Shown here: piece after piece, positions 55,303-64,000 of the stretch
Layout: each line of letters opens with the position of its first letter
Position numbering within the stretch: the stretch's first letter is position 1
DNA from: Mesorhizobium prunaredense
Lineage (GTDB): Bacteria; Pseudomonadota; Alphaproteobacteria; Rhizobiales; Rhizobiaceae
NCBI RefSeq assembly: GCF_900156895.1
Contig: NZ_FTPD01000082.1
Coordinates: 175,498-239,497, forward strand
Reading direction: 5' to 3'
Length of the DNA stretch: 64,000 nt
Translations under genes and position numbers: made by a program
Notes under the pieces: generated by a model
What the model was told of the DNA's origin: nothing
Database searches by the model: none
Seen by the model: only the letters and a program-made list of their open reading frames with translations

Positions 55303-56034
55303 ATGACAAGCCCCGCGCATGTCGCGATCATCATGGACGGAAACGGACGCTGGGCCAAGGCGCGTGGCTTGCCACGGCTTGCTGGGCATCGTGCCGGCGT
55401 CGAGGCGCTGCGCAACACGGTGCGCGCTGCTCCTGGCCTTGGCATCTCGTTCCTGACCGTCTACGCCTTCTCGTCGGAAAACTGGTCGCGGCCGAAGTCC
55501 GAAGTCAGCGACCTGATGGGCCTGTTGAAAATCTTCATCCGCCGCGACCTCGCCGAACTGCACCAAAATGGCGTGCGGGTCAGGATCATCGGCGACAGGG
55601 CAGGGCTGCAGCCTGACATCAGGAGCCTGCTTGAAGAGGCCGAAACGCTGACCGTCCGCAACGACGCGCTGACCCTGGTCATCGCTTTCAACTATGGCGG
55701 GCGCGACGAGATCGTGCGCACCGCGCGCAAGCTTGCCGCGGCGGTGGCGCGCGGCGAGCTCGACAGCGAGGCGATCACGGCCGAATCCTTTGCCGGCTCG
55801 CTCGACACCCAGGGTATTCCGGATCCGGAACTGGTCATCCGCACCAGCGGTGAGCTCAGGCTGTCGAATTTCCTTCTGTGGCAAGCGGCTTACAGCGAAC
55901 TTGTCTTCCTGCCTTGCTTCTGGCCCGATTTCAGCCGCGAGCATTTGGCTGACGCATTGCGCGACTTTGCCGGTCGCGAGCGCCGTTTCGGCGGGCTTGG
56001 CGCTGAAGACGTCCCCGTGACAGCCAAGGGATGA
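55303..56034 (+). CDS. uppS: isoprenyl transferase (undecaprenyl diphosphate synthase)
   Basis: UppS makes the C55 lipid carrier for peptidoglycan and other glycans by cis-prenyl transfer. The 243-residue protein shows HVAIIMDGNGRWA, RAGVEALR, YAFSSENWSRP, NYGGRDEI, and RTSGELRLSNFLLWQ. Its stop overlaps the cdsA start by four bases (ATGA). Confidence 0.97.
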   Translation: MTSPAHVAIIMDGNGRWAKARGLPRLAGHRAGVEALRNTVRAAPGLGISFLTVYAFSSENWSRPKSEVSDLMGLLKIFIRRDLAELHQNGVRVRIIGDRAGLQPDIRSLLEEAETLTVRNDALTLVIAFNYGGRDEIVRTARKLAAAVARGELDSEAITAESFAGSLDTQGIPDPELVIRTSGELRLSNFLLWQAAYSELVFLPCFWPDFSREHLADALRDFAGRERRFGGLGAEDVPVTAKG

Positions 56035-56891
56035 GCAACCTTCAGCTTCGCGTTATTTCTGCCGTCGTGCTTGCGGTCGTCACGCTCGGCCTGACCTGGC
56101 TCGGCGGACTGCCCTTCCGGCTGCTTTGCGCCGCCATGACGATCCTGATCTTCTACGAATGGACGCGAATGTGCCGCCCGGTCGCCGCCACGGGTCTTGG
56201 TCTTCTGCCGGAAGCGCTGCTTCTGGTTTTCGTCGGCGCCTTGGTCGCCGGCCTGCCGGCGTCCTGGCTGCTGCTTCTTGTGGCGGTGATGGTCGTTGCC
56301 ACCGTGGCCGTGGCTTCGATGCGCCAGCCTTCGACGGGCCAGCCTTCGGTGCACCAGCCTTCGATGCATCAAACGGGACAGTGGGACGCGTCCGGCCTTG
56401 CCTATGCCGCCATTGCCGGACTGTCACTTGCTCTTTTGCGCGACGGCGACCATCCCGGCCTCGTCGCCATTCTCTTCCTGTTCGCGGTGGTTTGGGCGAC
56501 CGACATAGCAGCTTATTTCGTCGGCCGCGCTGTCGGCGGGCCGAAGCTGGCGCCGTCGATCTCACCTGGCAAGACGCAGAGCGGCGCACTCGGCGGCGCT
56601 GTCGGCGGCGTGGTTGCCGGGCTGCTTCTGGCCGCTGCGGCCGGAGCCGGCAATCTGGCAGTGCTCGGCGTCGTCGCGCTGGTGCTTTCGCTCGTCTCCC
56701 AGGCTGGCGACCTTTTTGAATCATGGGTGAAGCGGCGCCACAACCGCAAGGATTCGGGCACGCTGATACCGGGCCATGGCGGCGTCATGGACCGGGTCGA
56801 CGGGCTTGTCGCGGCGGCTTTCGCCCTGTACGTCATCGGCTGGATTTCGGCGACCGCCGACCATCCGGCACAGGGGCTGTTTCCAGCTTGA
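56031..56891 (+). CDS. cdsA: phosphatidate cytidylyltransferase
   Basis: CdsA converts phosphatidic acid to CDP-diacylglycerol. The 286-residue protein is multi-pass and ends with the signature SLVSQAGDLFESWVKRRHNRKDSGTLIPGHGGVMDR. A 15-base tandem repeat inserts a Gln-Pro-Ser-rich loop (residues ~98-114, QPSTGQPSVHQPSMHQ) between helices. Translation is coupled to uppS. Confidence 0.96.
   Translation: MSNLQLRVISAVVLAVVTLGLTWLGGLPFRLLCAAMTILIFYEWTRMCRPVAATGLGLLPEALLLVFVGALVAGLPASWLLLLVAVMVVATVAVASMRQPSTGQPSVHQPSMHQTGQWDASGLAYAAIAGLSLALLRDGDHPGLVAILFLFAVVWATDIAAYFVGRAVGGPKLAPSISPGKTQSGALGGAVGGVVAGLLLAAAAGAGNLAVLGVVALVLSLVSQAGDLFESWVKRRHNRKDSGTLIPGHGGVMDRVDGLVAAAFALYVIGWISATADHPAQGLFPA
56322..56366 (+). 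repeat. 15-base tandem repeat inside cdsA
   Basis: CGCCAGCCTTCGACG, GGCCAGCCTTCGGTG and CACCAGCCTTCGATG: three copies of a 15-base unit with four to five variable bases, in frame, coding xQPSx repeats. Confidence 0.85.
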
Positions 56892-57008
56892 TCGGCATTG
56901 ATTGCGGGCCTGGTTTCTTGACCCTGCGCAGGATGCGCCATGGATTCGCCTGGATTGATGCCACAGTCGCGGTACCACCGTGCTGCGGACGAATTTTGAG
57001 GACATGAG

Positions 57009-58151
57009 TTGAACGAGATTCTTCACGCGGTTTTCAGCACGGAGGGCTTTGTCCTCGGCACGCTGGTGCCTTTCCTGTTCGTGCTGACCGTCGTCGTGTT
57101 CGTTCACGAGATGGGCCATTATCTCGTCGGCCGCTGGTGCGGCATCGGCGTGAAGGTCTTTTCGATCGGCTTCGGCCCGGAACTCTTCGGCTTTAATGAC
57201 AGCCATGGCACGCGCTGGAAACTCTGCGCCATACCACTCGGCGGCTACGTCAAATTCGTCGGCGACATGAACGCCACCTCGAGCCAGCCGAGCTCGGAGG
57301 AGATCGAAACGCTGACGGCTGCCGAACGCAAGATTGCGTTTCACACGCAGCCGGTCTGGAAGCGCGCGGCGACCGTGGTGGCCGGTCCGCTGTTCAATTT
57401 CCTGCTGACGATCGTCGTCTTCGCGGTGCTGTTTTCCGCCTATGGCCGCCCGGTGCTGGAGCCGATGGTGGCCGAGGTCACCGCCGACAGTCCGGCGGCC
57501 GGGGCCGGCATCCTGCCCGGCGACCGATTCGTCAGCGTCGACGGCCGCAAGGTCCAGACCTTCGCCGATGTCCAGCGCCGGGTCTCGGGCCGCGGCGGCG
57601 ACCCCATCACCTTCGTCATGCTGCGCGACGGCAAGGAGATCACCGTCACGGCGACGCCACGGTTGATGGAACAGGAAGACGCGCTGGGCAACAAGGTCAA
57701 CGTGGCCGTGATCGGCGTCGTCAACAACCAGGAATTCGGCCAACCCCGCCTGATCACCTACAGCCCGGTCGGAGCGGTTGGGGCGGCGGTCGAGGAAACC
57801 GGCCACATCATCCAGGCTACCGGCCAGTTCCTGCAGCGTTTCGTCGTCGGTCGCGAAGACAAGTGCCAGCTGGGCGGCCCGATCAAGATCGCAAAAATGT
57901 CGGGGCAGGCGGCAAAACTCGGTTTCAACTGGCTTGTGCAACTTGTTGCCCTGCTGTCGGTCGGGATCGGTATTCTCAACCTCTTGCCGATTCCCCCGCT
58001 CGACGGCGGCCATCTCCTGTTCTACGGCGTTGAGGCCGTCATTCGGCGGCCGGTGTCGGAACGGATGATGGAGATGGGCTACAGGGCTGGCCTGCTTCTC
58101 GTCTTGGCCTTCATGGGGTTCGTTTTCTGGAACGATCTGTTTGGATGCTGA
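57009..58151 (+). CDS. rseP: RIP metalloprotease RseP
   Basis: RseP is a site-2 intramembrane zinc protease that cleaves anti-sigma factors and signal-peptide remnants. The 380-residue protein begins at TTG after TGAGGAC. It has the HEMGH zinc motif in helix 1 (VVVFVHEMGHYLVGRWCGI), one PDZ domain (about residues 155-215, with SPAAGAGILPGDRFVSVDGR) and the C-terminal NLLPIPPLDGGHL motif. bamA follows after a 217-base gap. Confidence 0.95.
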   Translation: MNEILHAVFSTEGFVLGTLVPFLFVLTVVVFVHEMGHYLVGRWCGIGVKVFSIGFGPELFGFNDSHGTRWKLCAIPLGGYVKFVGDMNATSSQPSSEEIETLTAAERKIAFHTQPVWKRAATVVAGPLFNFLLTIVVFAVLFSAYGRPVLEPMVAEVTADSPAAGAGILPGDRFVSVDGRKVQTFADVQRRVSGRGGDPITFVMLRDGKEITVTATPRLMEQEDALGNKVNVAVIGVVNNQEFGQPRLITYSPVGAVGAAVEETGHIIQATGQFLQRFVVGREDKCQLGGPIKIAKMSGQAAKLGFNWLVQLVALLSVGIGILNLLPIPPLDGGHLLFYGVEAVIRRPVSERMMEMGYRAGLLLVLAFMGFVFWNDLFGC

Positions 58152-58368
58152 AATCATGAAGAAATTTGGCTTCAGCACAGCCAATGTTGAGACGCCGTTT
58201 ACCATGCGTGGGGATATGCGTGACGCGAAAGCCACGCAATTCGGTTAAGTAAATACAAATTAACCAGGAGCCTTGCGTGTAGGGAAAATCCGGTTAATAC
58301 GGTAGGGGAAATTACCGCACGTCCGGTTTTCTCGCCGTGGGGACTTCGAGAAAAGGTACAAAAGCCCG

Positions 58369-60717
58369 ATGAAGGCATCCAAGTTTCTGAGCGCCGCGTC
58401 CGCGGTGGCCCTGTCCGCCGCCCTGGTCGTACCAGGTGCGGTCGCAGTGCAGTTCGTTGCCACATCGGCGGCCGAGGCCGCTGTTGTTTCAAGAGTTGAA
58501 GTCAGCGGCAATCAGCGCGTCGACGCCGACACGATCCGCAACTACGTCACGATCAAGCCCGGCAAGGCCTTTTCCAGCGCCGATATCGACGAGGCGGTCA
58601 AGGCGCTGTTCGGCACCGGGCTGTTCTCGGACGTCCAGATCAACCAGGTCGGTTCGACGCTGGTCATCAAGGTTTCCGAATATCAGGTCGTGAACCAGGT
58701 GCTGTTCCAGGGCAACAAGAAGCTCAAGGATAACGCCCTCGCGGCCGCGGTCCAGTTGAAGCCGCGTGGAACGTTCTCGCAGCAGGCGCTCGATGCCGAT
58801 GTCGAAGCGGTCAAGGCCGCCTACAGGCGTATCGGCCGCGACGACGCCGCCGTGACCACCCAGATCATGGATCTCGGCGACAACCGCGTGAACGTGATCT
58901 TCAACATCAATGAAGGCGGCCGCACGCAGATCGCCGCGATCAATTTCGTCGGCAACAGCGCCTATTCGAGCCGCCGCCTGTCCGACGTCATCTCGACCAA
59001 GCGCTCGACCATCCTGTCGTTCGTGCTGCGCGATGACGTCTATGACGAAGACAAGCTGCGCGCCGACCAGGAGTTGCTGCGCCGTTTCTATTACAATCAC
59101 GGCTATGCCGACTTCCAGGTGATTTCCGCGGTCGGCGAACTCGACGAAACCACCAATAAATACACGGTGACCATCACCGTGCAGGAGGGCGACCGCTACA
59201 CCTTCGGCGACGTCAGCGTCGAGAGCACGATTCCCGAGGTCGACCCCGCATCGCTGCAGTCGGTGGTCGAAACCCACAAGGGCGATGTCTACAACGCCGA
59301 GAACGTCGAAGACACCATCATCGCATTAACCGAGAGGGTCGCCGGTTCCGGCTACCCCTTCGCCCAGGTGACGCCGCGCGGCGACCGCAATTTCGAGAAC
59401 CACACCATTTCAGTGGTCTATACGATCGACCAGGGCACCAAGGCCTATGTCGAGCGCATCGAGATTCGCGGCAACGACCGGACACGCGACTTTGTCATTC
59501 GCCGCGAATTCGACGTGAGTGAGGGCGATGCCTTCAACCAGGTTCTCATCCAGCGCGCGAAGAAACGGCTGGAAGCGCTCGATTTTTTTGAGAAAGTCGA
59601 GGTTTCGACCGTGCCAGGCTCTGAGCCGGATCAGGTGGTGCTGGTGGTCGACGTGGTCGAGAAATCGACCGGCGAGTTCTCCGTCGGCGCCGGCTATTCG
59701 ACAGGCGGCGACACCGACGGCCCATCCATCGAAGGATCGATCACCGAGCGCAACTTCCTCGGACGCGGCCAGTTCATCAAGCTATCGGCGGGCGGCGGCA
59801 AGAATTCACGTGACTACAGCTTCTCCTTCACCGAGCCCTATTTCCTCGGGCGGCGTATCGCTGCCGGTTTCGATGTCTTCCACCGGACCAGGGAATACGA
59901 CGACTACCAGAGCGAGACGACGGGCGCGACAGTGCGCTTCGGCCTGCCGATCACCGACGACATCTCGACGCAGTTGGCGTATAATATCTCGCAGGAGAAG
60001 TATGAGCTCGACGATGGCTGCGATCCCAACGCCGGGTGCGAGGTCTCTACGGCTATCCTAAACGGCATTGAGGAAAGCCCGTGGCTCAAGTCGTCGGTCA
60101 GTCTCGCCCTGGTCTACAACACCATCGACGACATGAAGAGCCCGCATGAAGGCATCTTCGCCAATGTCACCACGGAATTCGCCGGCCTCGGCGGCGACGC
60201 CAAATTCGTCAAGGTGACAGCGCGTGGCACCGTTTACCAGACATTGTCTGAGCAGCTTGATCTGGTTGGTTTGATTGCGGGTGGAGCGGGCCATATCCAG
60301 GGCTACGGCAGCGACGACGACCTGCGCATCTTCGACCATTTCCAGAGCAGCGACCGTATGATCCGCGGCTTCGCCTATGGCGGCATCGGTCCTGTCGACG
60401 ACCAGGGCTTTGACGACCATCTCGGTGGCACCACCTATTTCAACGCCTCGGCGGAAGCCCAGTTTCCGATGCCGGTGATTCCGGAGAGCTTCGGCCTGCG
60501 CGGCGCGGTCTTTGCCGATGCGGCGACACTTTATGGCAACGATGTGGCGGGTGTCGATCCATCGACAACCGGGATGGAGTGGCGCGCCTCGGTCGGTCTC
60601 GGCATGATGTGGGCGTCGCCCTTTGGCCCGATCCGCATCGACTATGCGATCCCGGTCCTCAAGGAGGACACCGACGACGTGCAGGAATTCAACTTCGGCA
60701 TATCGTCCCGCTTCTGA
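58369..60717 (+). CDS. bamA: outer membrane protein assembly factor BamA
   Basis: BamA inserts beta-barrel proteins into the outer membrane. The 782-residue protein has a signal peptide (MKASKFLSAASAVALSAALVVPG...), five POTRA domains (residues ~45-430) and a 16-strand barrel. The RGFAYGGIGP segment carries the lid-loop RGF motif, and the terminal residue is Phe (FGISSRF). Its position after rseP and before lpxD is standard. Confidence 0.96.
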   Translation: MKASKFLSAASAVALSAALVVPGAVAVQFVATSAAEAAVVSRVEVSGNQRVDADTIRNYVTIKPGKAFSSADIDEAVKALFGTGLFSDVQINQVGSTLVIKVSEYQVVNQVLFQGNKKLKDNALAAAVQLKPRGTFSQQALDADVEAVKAAYRRIGRDDAAVTTQIMDLGDNRVNVIFNINEGGRTQIAAINFVGNSAYSSRRLSDVISTKRSTILSFVLRDDVYDEDKLRADQELLRRFYYNHGYADFQVISAVGELDETTNKYTVTITVQEGDRYTFGDVSVESTIPEVDPASLQSVVETHKGDVYNAENVEDTIIALTERVAGSGYPFAQVTPRGDRNFENHTISVVYTIDQGTKAYVERIEIRGNDRTRDFVIRREFDVSEGDAFNQVLIQRAKKRLEALDFFEKVEVSTVPGSEPDQVVLVVDVVEKSTGEFSVGAGYSTGGDTDGPSIEGSITERNFLGRGQFIKLSAGGGKNSRDYSFSFTEPYFLGRRIAAGFDVFHRTREYDDYQSETTGATVRFGLPITDDISTQLAYNISQEKYELDDGCDPNAGCEVSTAILNGIEESPWLKSSVSLALVYNTIDDMKSPHEGIFANVTTEFAGLGGDAKFVKVTARGTVYQTLSEQLDLVGLIAGGAGHIQGYGSDDDLRIFDHFQSSDRMIRGFAYGGIGPVDDQGFDDHLGGTTYFNASAEAQFPMPVIPESFGLRGAVFADAATLYGNDVAGVDPSTTGMEWRASVGLGMMWASPFGPIRIDYAIPVLKEDTDDVQEFNFGISSRF

Positions 60718-60772
60718 TCGGCGGGCAACGATACTTCCGGGCCGTAGGGGTCCGGAAGAGAATAATTCGACA

Positions 60773-60816
60773 CTACAGCGCGGCGCCTCCTCTTGGACGC
60801 GCAAAGCACGCTGTAG
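60773..60816. repeat. Rhizobiales mosaic repeat, first half
   Basis: CTACAGCG (60773-60780) and CGCTGTAG (60809-60816) bracket GGCGCCTCCTCTTGGACGCGC, a CTACAGCG...CGCTGTAG hairpin element common in Mesorhizobium-like genomes. It immediately precedes the second palindrome. Confidence 0.8.
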
Positions 60817-60828
60817 GACTTTGATTTT

Positions 60829-60876
60829 GCGCATGATTTTTTCCGAAAATCGATTCCGATTTTCGGGGTCATGCGC
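60829..60876. repeat. Rhizobiales mosaic repeat, second half
   Basis: GCGCATGA and TCATGCGC at the ends enclose CCGAAAATCGATTCCGATTTTCGG, a nested palindrome. It sits 22 bases before the lpxD ATG, so it could form a hairpin at the end of the bamA transcript or in the lpxD leader. Confidence 0.85.
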
Positions 60877-60897
60877 TAGCTGGATATAGCTTCTGGA

Positions 60898-61956
60898 ATG
60901 ACCGATCCGGTGTTCTTCGCGCCATCACGCCGGTATACGGCTGGCGAAGTCGCGAATCTGACCGGCTCGGTGCTTGTCGATTCCGACCTCTCCGATAAAT
61001 CGATCGAAGCCCTGGCGCCGGCAAGCGAAGGCGGCGAGCGCGCTCTTGTCTTTGTCGATGGCAGACGCAACTTCACGCTGATGCAATCGCTGCGAGCAGC
61101 GGCGGTTCTCTGCCCTGCCGAATTTGCCGGCAAAGCGCCGGCGGGTATCGCGGTTCTGATCCATCCGCGCCCGCAACAGGCTTTCGCGATGGTTGGTCGC
61201 CTGCTTTTCCCGGCGGCTGCGACACCGGCGCCGATGACCGGCGAAACCGGTATCTCGCCGCATGCCCATATCGATCCATCGGCGCGTGTCGAGGCCGGCA
61301 CGATCGTCGAGGCCGGCGCGATCATCGGCCCTCGCGCTTCTATCGGCAGCGGAACCGTCATTGCTCCTCATGCCGTTATCGGTCCGTCCTGCCAGTTCGG
61401 CCGCGACGGCTATGTCGGTCCAGGCGCCAGCATCCAGTACGCGCTGATCGGCAACCGCGTCATCATTCATGGCGGCGCCCGCATCGGCCAGGACGGTTTT
61501 GGCTTCGTCGCCGGCGCCAAGGGCCCGGAGCGCGTGCCGCAAATCGGCAGGGTCGTTATCCAGGACGACGTCGAGATCGGCTCCAATACCACGGTCGATC
61601 GTGGCGCCATGTCCGACACGATTATCGGTCAAGGCACCAAGATCGACAATCTGGTCCAGATCGCTCATAACGTCCGCATCGGCCGCAATTGCATAATCGC
61701 CGGCCTTTCGGGCATTTCCGGTTCCGTAACGGTGGGCGACAACGTCACCATGGGTGGCGGTGTCGGTCTTGCGGATCACCTGACGGTAGGGACAGGGGCC
61801 AAGCTTGCTGCAAGAAGCGGGTTCATGAGCAACGTCCCCGCGGGCGAGATTTGGGGAGGGTACCCGGCGCAGCCGATGGCGGAAGCCATGCGGGAGATCG
61901 CGGCTCTGCGAAGACTGGCCAGGGCGCGCAAATCGGGCGACGGAGGGAAGAGCTGA
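60898..61956 (+). CDS. lpxD: UDP-3-O-(3-hydroxymyristoyl)glucosamine N-acyltransferase
   Basis: LpxD adds the N-linked acyl chain in lipid A synthesis. The 352-residue protein has an N-terminal domain (RYTAGEVANLTGSVLVD, ALVFVDGRR) and a left-handed beta-helix of hexapeptide repeats, including the catalytic His region IHGGARIGQDGFGFV and a C-terminal helix. ATG with TTCTGGA upstream. FabZ starts one base after its stop. Confidence 0.96.
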   Translation: MTDPVFFAPSRRYTAGEVANLTGSVLVDSDLSDKSIEALAPASEGGERALVFVDGRRNFTLMQSLRAAAVLCPAEFAGKAPAGIAVLIHPRPQQAFAMVGRLLFPAAATPAPMTGETGISPHAHIDPSARVEAGTIVEAGAIIGPRASIGSGTVIAPHAVIGPSCQFGRDGYVGPGASIQYALIGNRVIIHGGARIGQDGFGFVAGAKGPERVPQIGRVVIQDDVEIGSNTTVDRGAMSDTIIGQGTKIDNLVQIAHNVRIGRNCIIAGLSGISGSVTVGDNVTMGGGVGLADHLTVGTGAKLAARSGFMSNVPAGEIWGGYPAQPMAEAMREIAALRRLARARKSGDGGKS

Positions 61957-61957
61957 G

Positions 61958-62434
61958 ATGGTTGCGGCGACGACGCTCGAGGCGGTCGACATATTGGGGC
62001 TGATGAAGCTCCTGCCGCATCGCTATCCGTTCCTGATGATCGACCGCATCATCGATATCGATGGCGACGAGTCCGCCACCGGCATCAAGAACGTGACAAT
62101 AAACGAGCCGCATTTCCAAGGTCATTTCCCGGATCAGCCGGTCATGCCCGGCGTGCTGATCGTCGAGGCGATGGCGCAGACGGCCGGCGCCATCTGCATC
62201 CGCAGCCTCGGTATCGAAAGAAATCCTGGCGCCGAAAAACCGTCGCTGGTCTATTTCCTGACTATCGACAATGCCAAATTCCGTAAACCGGTGGTTCCCG
62301 GCGACCAGTTGAAGATCCATGTGAAGAAAATCAAGAAACGCGGCAACCTCCTCAAATTCGCCTGCGAGGCCCTGGTCGACGGCGTCAAGGCCGCGGAAGC
62401 CGAGATCTCGGCGATGATGGTCACGAGCGACTGA
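61958..62434 (+). CDS. fabZ: 3-hydroxyacyl-[acyl-carrier-protein] dehydratase FabZ
   Basis: FabZ (158 residues) dehydrates 3-hydroxyacyl-ACP in fatty-acid elongation. The hot-dog fold signature is HRYPFLMIDRI, the catalytic His in PHFQGHFPDQPVMPGVL and the Glu in VEAMAQTAG. It lies between lpxD and lpxA, the standard arrangement in proteobacteria. Confidence 0.97.
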   Translation: MVAATTLEAVDILGLMKLLPHRYPFLMIDRIIDIDGDESATGIKNVTINEPHFQGHFPDQPVMPGVLIVEAMAQTAGAICIRSLGIERNPGAEKPSLVYFLTIDNAKFRKPVVPGDQLKIHVKKIKKRGNLLKFACEALVDGVKAAEAEISAMMVTSD

Positions 62435-62441
62435 CGATCGA

Positions 62442-63281
62442 ATGCTTATGAAAATCCAGACAGTCATCCATCCATCTTCGGTCATCGAGACCGGCGCCAA
62501 AATCGGCGAAGGCGTCCGCATCGGGCCGTTCTGCCACATCAGCGCCGACGCAGTGATCGGCGACCGCGTCGAACTGGTCAGCCACATCTCGGTGATCGGC
62601 GCGACCACCATCGGTGCGTCGACCAAAGTCTATCCGATGGCGACACTGGGCGCGCCGCCGCAAAACACCAAGCACAAGGGCGGCCGCACCACGCTGGTCA
62701 TCGGCGAGAACTGCACGATCCGCGAAGGCGTGACCATGCACCTCGGCACCGATTCCAGCCGCGGCGAGACGACCATCGGCGACAACGGCAACTTCCTTGC
62801 CTACGCCCACATCGCGCATGATTGCATCGTCGGCAAGAACGCTACCTTCGCCAATCAGGCGACGCTGGGCGGCCATTGCGAGATCGGCGACAACGTCTAT
62901 ATCGGTGGTCTCAGCGCCGTCCATCAGTTTGTCCGCGTCGGCGACAACGCCTTTCTCGGCGGTTGCTCGGCATTCGTCGGCGATGTCATTCCCTACGCCA
63001 TCGCCGTCGGCAATCGCGCCAGCCTTCGCGGCCTCAACATCATCGGCCTGAAGCGCGCGGGCCTGCCGCGTTCCGAGATCCATACGCTGCGCAGGGCCTA
63101 CAGGACGATCTTCGATCGCTCCCGAACCGTCGGCGAGAACGTCGAGTTCGCCAGGGCGGAATTCGCCTCGTCACCGACCGCCATGAAGATCATCGATTTC
63201 ATCGCCAGTCGCGGTAAGCGGCACTATGCCGTCCCGTCGCTCAAGGCTGGCGGCGGCGACGATGCAGATGACGAAGATTGA
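62442..63281 (+). CDS. lpxA: UDP-N-acetylglucosamine acyltransferase
   Basis: LpxA transfers the first 3-hydroxyacyl chain onto UDP-GlcNAc. The 279-residue protein is a hexapeptide-repeat beta-helix (VIHPSSVIETGAKIGEGVRIGPF) with the catalytic His in NFLAYAHIAHDCIVG. The C-terminal helical part starts near LKRAGLPRSEI. ATG at 62442; ATG at 62448 is equally possible. The 3' end overlaps lpxI by 14 bases. Confidence 0.97.
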   Translation: MLMKIQTVIHPSSVIETGAKIGEGVRIGPFCHISADAVIGDRVELVSHISVIGATTIGASTKVYPMATLGAPPQNTKHKGGRTTLVIGENCTIREGVTMHLGTDSSRGETTIGDNGNFLAYAHIAHDCIVGKNATFANQATLGGHCEIGDNVYIGGLSAVHQFVRVGDNAFLGGCSAFVGDVIPYAIAVGNRASLRGLNIIGLKRAGLPRSEIHTLRRAYRTIFDRSRTVGENVEFARAEFASSPTAMKIIDFIASRGKRHYAVPSLKAGGGDDADDED

Positions 63282-64000
63282 GGCCAGCCGGACGGGCCTT
63301 GATCTCGCGCCAGACGCCAAGGTCGGCATCATCGCCGGCGGCGGCAGCTTGCCGGTCGAAGTTGCGATCAGCCTGGCCGGACAAGGCTATCCGCCCGTCA
63401 TTATCCTGATCGAGGGCGAAGCCGACCGCAAGTCCGAGCTCGGCGGCTACGAGCATGAGACTCTCGCTCTGGAAGACATCGGTTCGCTCGCTTCGTTGCT
63501 GAAGCGTCGACGGATCAGCCATCTGGTTCTTGCCGGCGAGATCAGGCGCCGGCCTCGACTGATCGACATGCGCCCGAGCCTTGGCTTGCTTGCCGTGGTG
63601 CCTTCGGTGGTCATGGCGCTTGCCCGCGGCGACGACGGCCTGCTGAAGGTTTTGACGCGGGCCCTGGAGGCGCGTGGCGTCAAGGTGGTCGGTGCCCATG
63701 AGATCGTGCCGGAACTGGTCGCCGCCGAAGGCGCGCTGACCAAGGCAGCGCCGCGGAAATCCGACTGGCGCGACATCAAAGCGGCCCACGCAGCGGCAAT
63801 GGCCATCGGCGCGCTGGATATCGGCCAGGCGGCTGTTGCGATCGGCGGCCGCGTCATCGCGCTGGAAGGCATCGAGGGTACAGACGGATTGCTCGATCGA
63901 ACACGGCAGTTGCGCGGCCATGGCAGGCTGGCCGGCAGAACGCGCGGCGTCCTGGTCAAATGCGCCAAGCCGGGCCAGGAGTTGCGCGCCGATCTGCCTT
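63268..64000 (+). CDS. lpxI: UDP-2,3-diacylglucosamine diphosphatase LpxI (3' end cut by window)
   Basis: LpxI hydrolyses UDP-2,3-diacylglucosamine in the lipid A pathway and replaces LpxH in alphaproteobacteria. The visible 244 residues contain KVGIIAGGGSLPVEVAISL, RRRRISHLVLAGEIRRRP, DDGLLKVLTRALEARGVKVVGAHEI, and IEGTDGLLDRTRQLRGHG, typical of this family (former DUF1009). The start is ATG at 63268; ATG at 63262 would add two residues. It overlaps lpxA by 14 bases. The gene runs past the right edge, and lpxB is expected next. Confidence 0.93.
   Translation, partial: MTKIEASRTGLDLAPDAKVGIIAGGGSLPVEVAISLAGQGYPPVIILIEGEADRKSELGGYEHETLALEDIGSLASLLKRRRISHLVLAGEIRRRPRLIDMRPSLGLLAVVPSVVMALARGDDGLLKVLTRALEARGVKVVGAHEIVPELVAAEGALTKAAPRKSDWRDIKAAHAAAMAIGALDIGQAAVAIGGRVIALEGIEGTDGLLDRTRQLRGHGRLAGRTRGVLVKCAKPGQELRADLP

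Overview
The window looks like a chromosomal stretch of an alphaproteobacterium of the order Hyphomicrobiales, most likely Mesorhizobium or a close relative. The reasons are high GC content, frequent GTG/TTG starts, a rhizobial glycerol-uptake operon (glpR, glpD, glpS, glpT, glpP, glpQ, DUF2160, glpV, glpK), BA14K and DUF982 family genes, an EipB-type envelope protein, Rhizobiales-type mosaic palindromic repeats, and the alphaproteobacterial run rpsB-tsf-pyrH-frr-uppS-cdsA-rseP-bamA-lpxD-fabZ-lpxA-lpxI. The genus is an inference; no rRNA is present.

Layout. 0.2-4.7 kb: an Anbu (bacterial proteasome-like) cluster of circularly permuted ATP-grasp, alpha-E, transglutaminase-like and Anbu protease genes. 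It is interrupted by an intervening-sequence-like element (four-helix-bundle ORF between 33-bp inverted repeats) and followed by a PLP-dependent decarboxylase. 6.2-16.4 kb: the glycerol / glycerol-3-phosphate regulon with candidate GlpR operators and two intercistronic hairpins. Its two ABC ATPases carry complementary motif defects. 16.4-19.7 kb: a frameshifted BA14K gene, tRNA-Lys(TTT) with a good promoter, and a gene-poor, decayed region. 19.7-23.7 kb: dprA, plsY, a dihydroorotase homologue that lacks catalytic residues (PyrC'-like), and pyrB, all on the minus strand. 23.8-38.5 kb: mixed housekeeping genes: AidB-like acyl-CoA dehydrogenase, a frameshifted UPF0158 gene, ruvX, an MBL hydrolase, gatC and gatA, YdcF, DUF599, serine dehydratase, DUF1489, a VWA/J-domain pair, a D,D-carboxypeptidase and a phasin with a PhaR-like palindrome. 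38.6-42.6 kb: a ferric-iron ABC transporter with an IRO-box-like (RirA) palindrome. 42.8-51.5 kb: clpS-clpA, HIT, a GNAT-like DUF482 protein, a glycerophosphodiester phosphodiesterase, RidA, EipB, an acyltransferase-like protein and DUF4031. 51.7-64 kb: translation, envelope and lipid A genes, ending inside lpxI at the right edge.

The most interesting items are the split Anbu/ATP-grasp/transglutaminase cluster, the predicted asymmetric GlpS/GlpT nucleotide-binding sites, the PyrC'-like protein, the membrane J-domain/VWA pair, and several single-base frameshifts. The frameshifts are either young pseudogenes or homopolymer sequencing errors.
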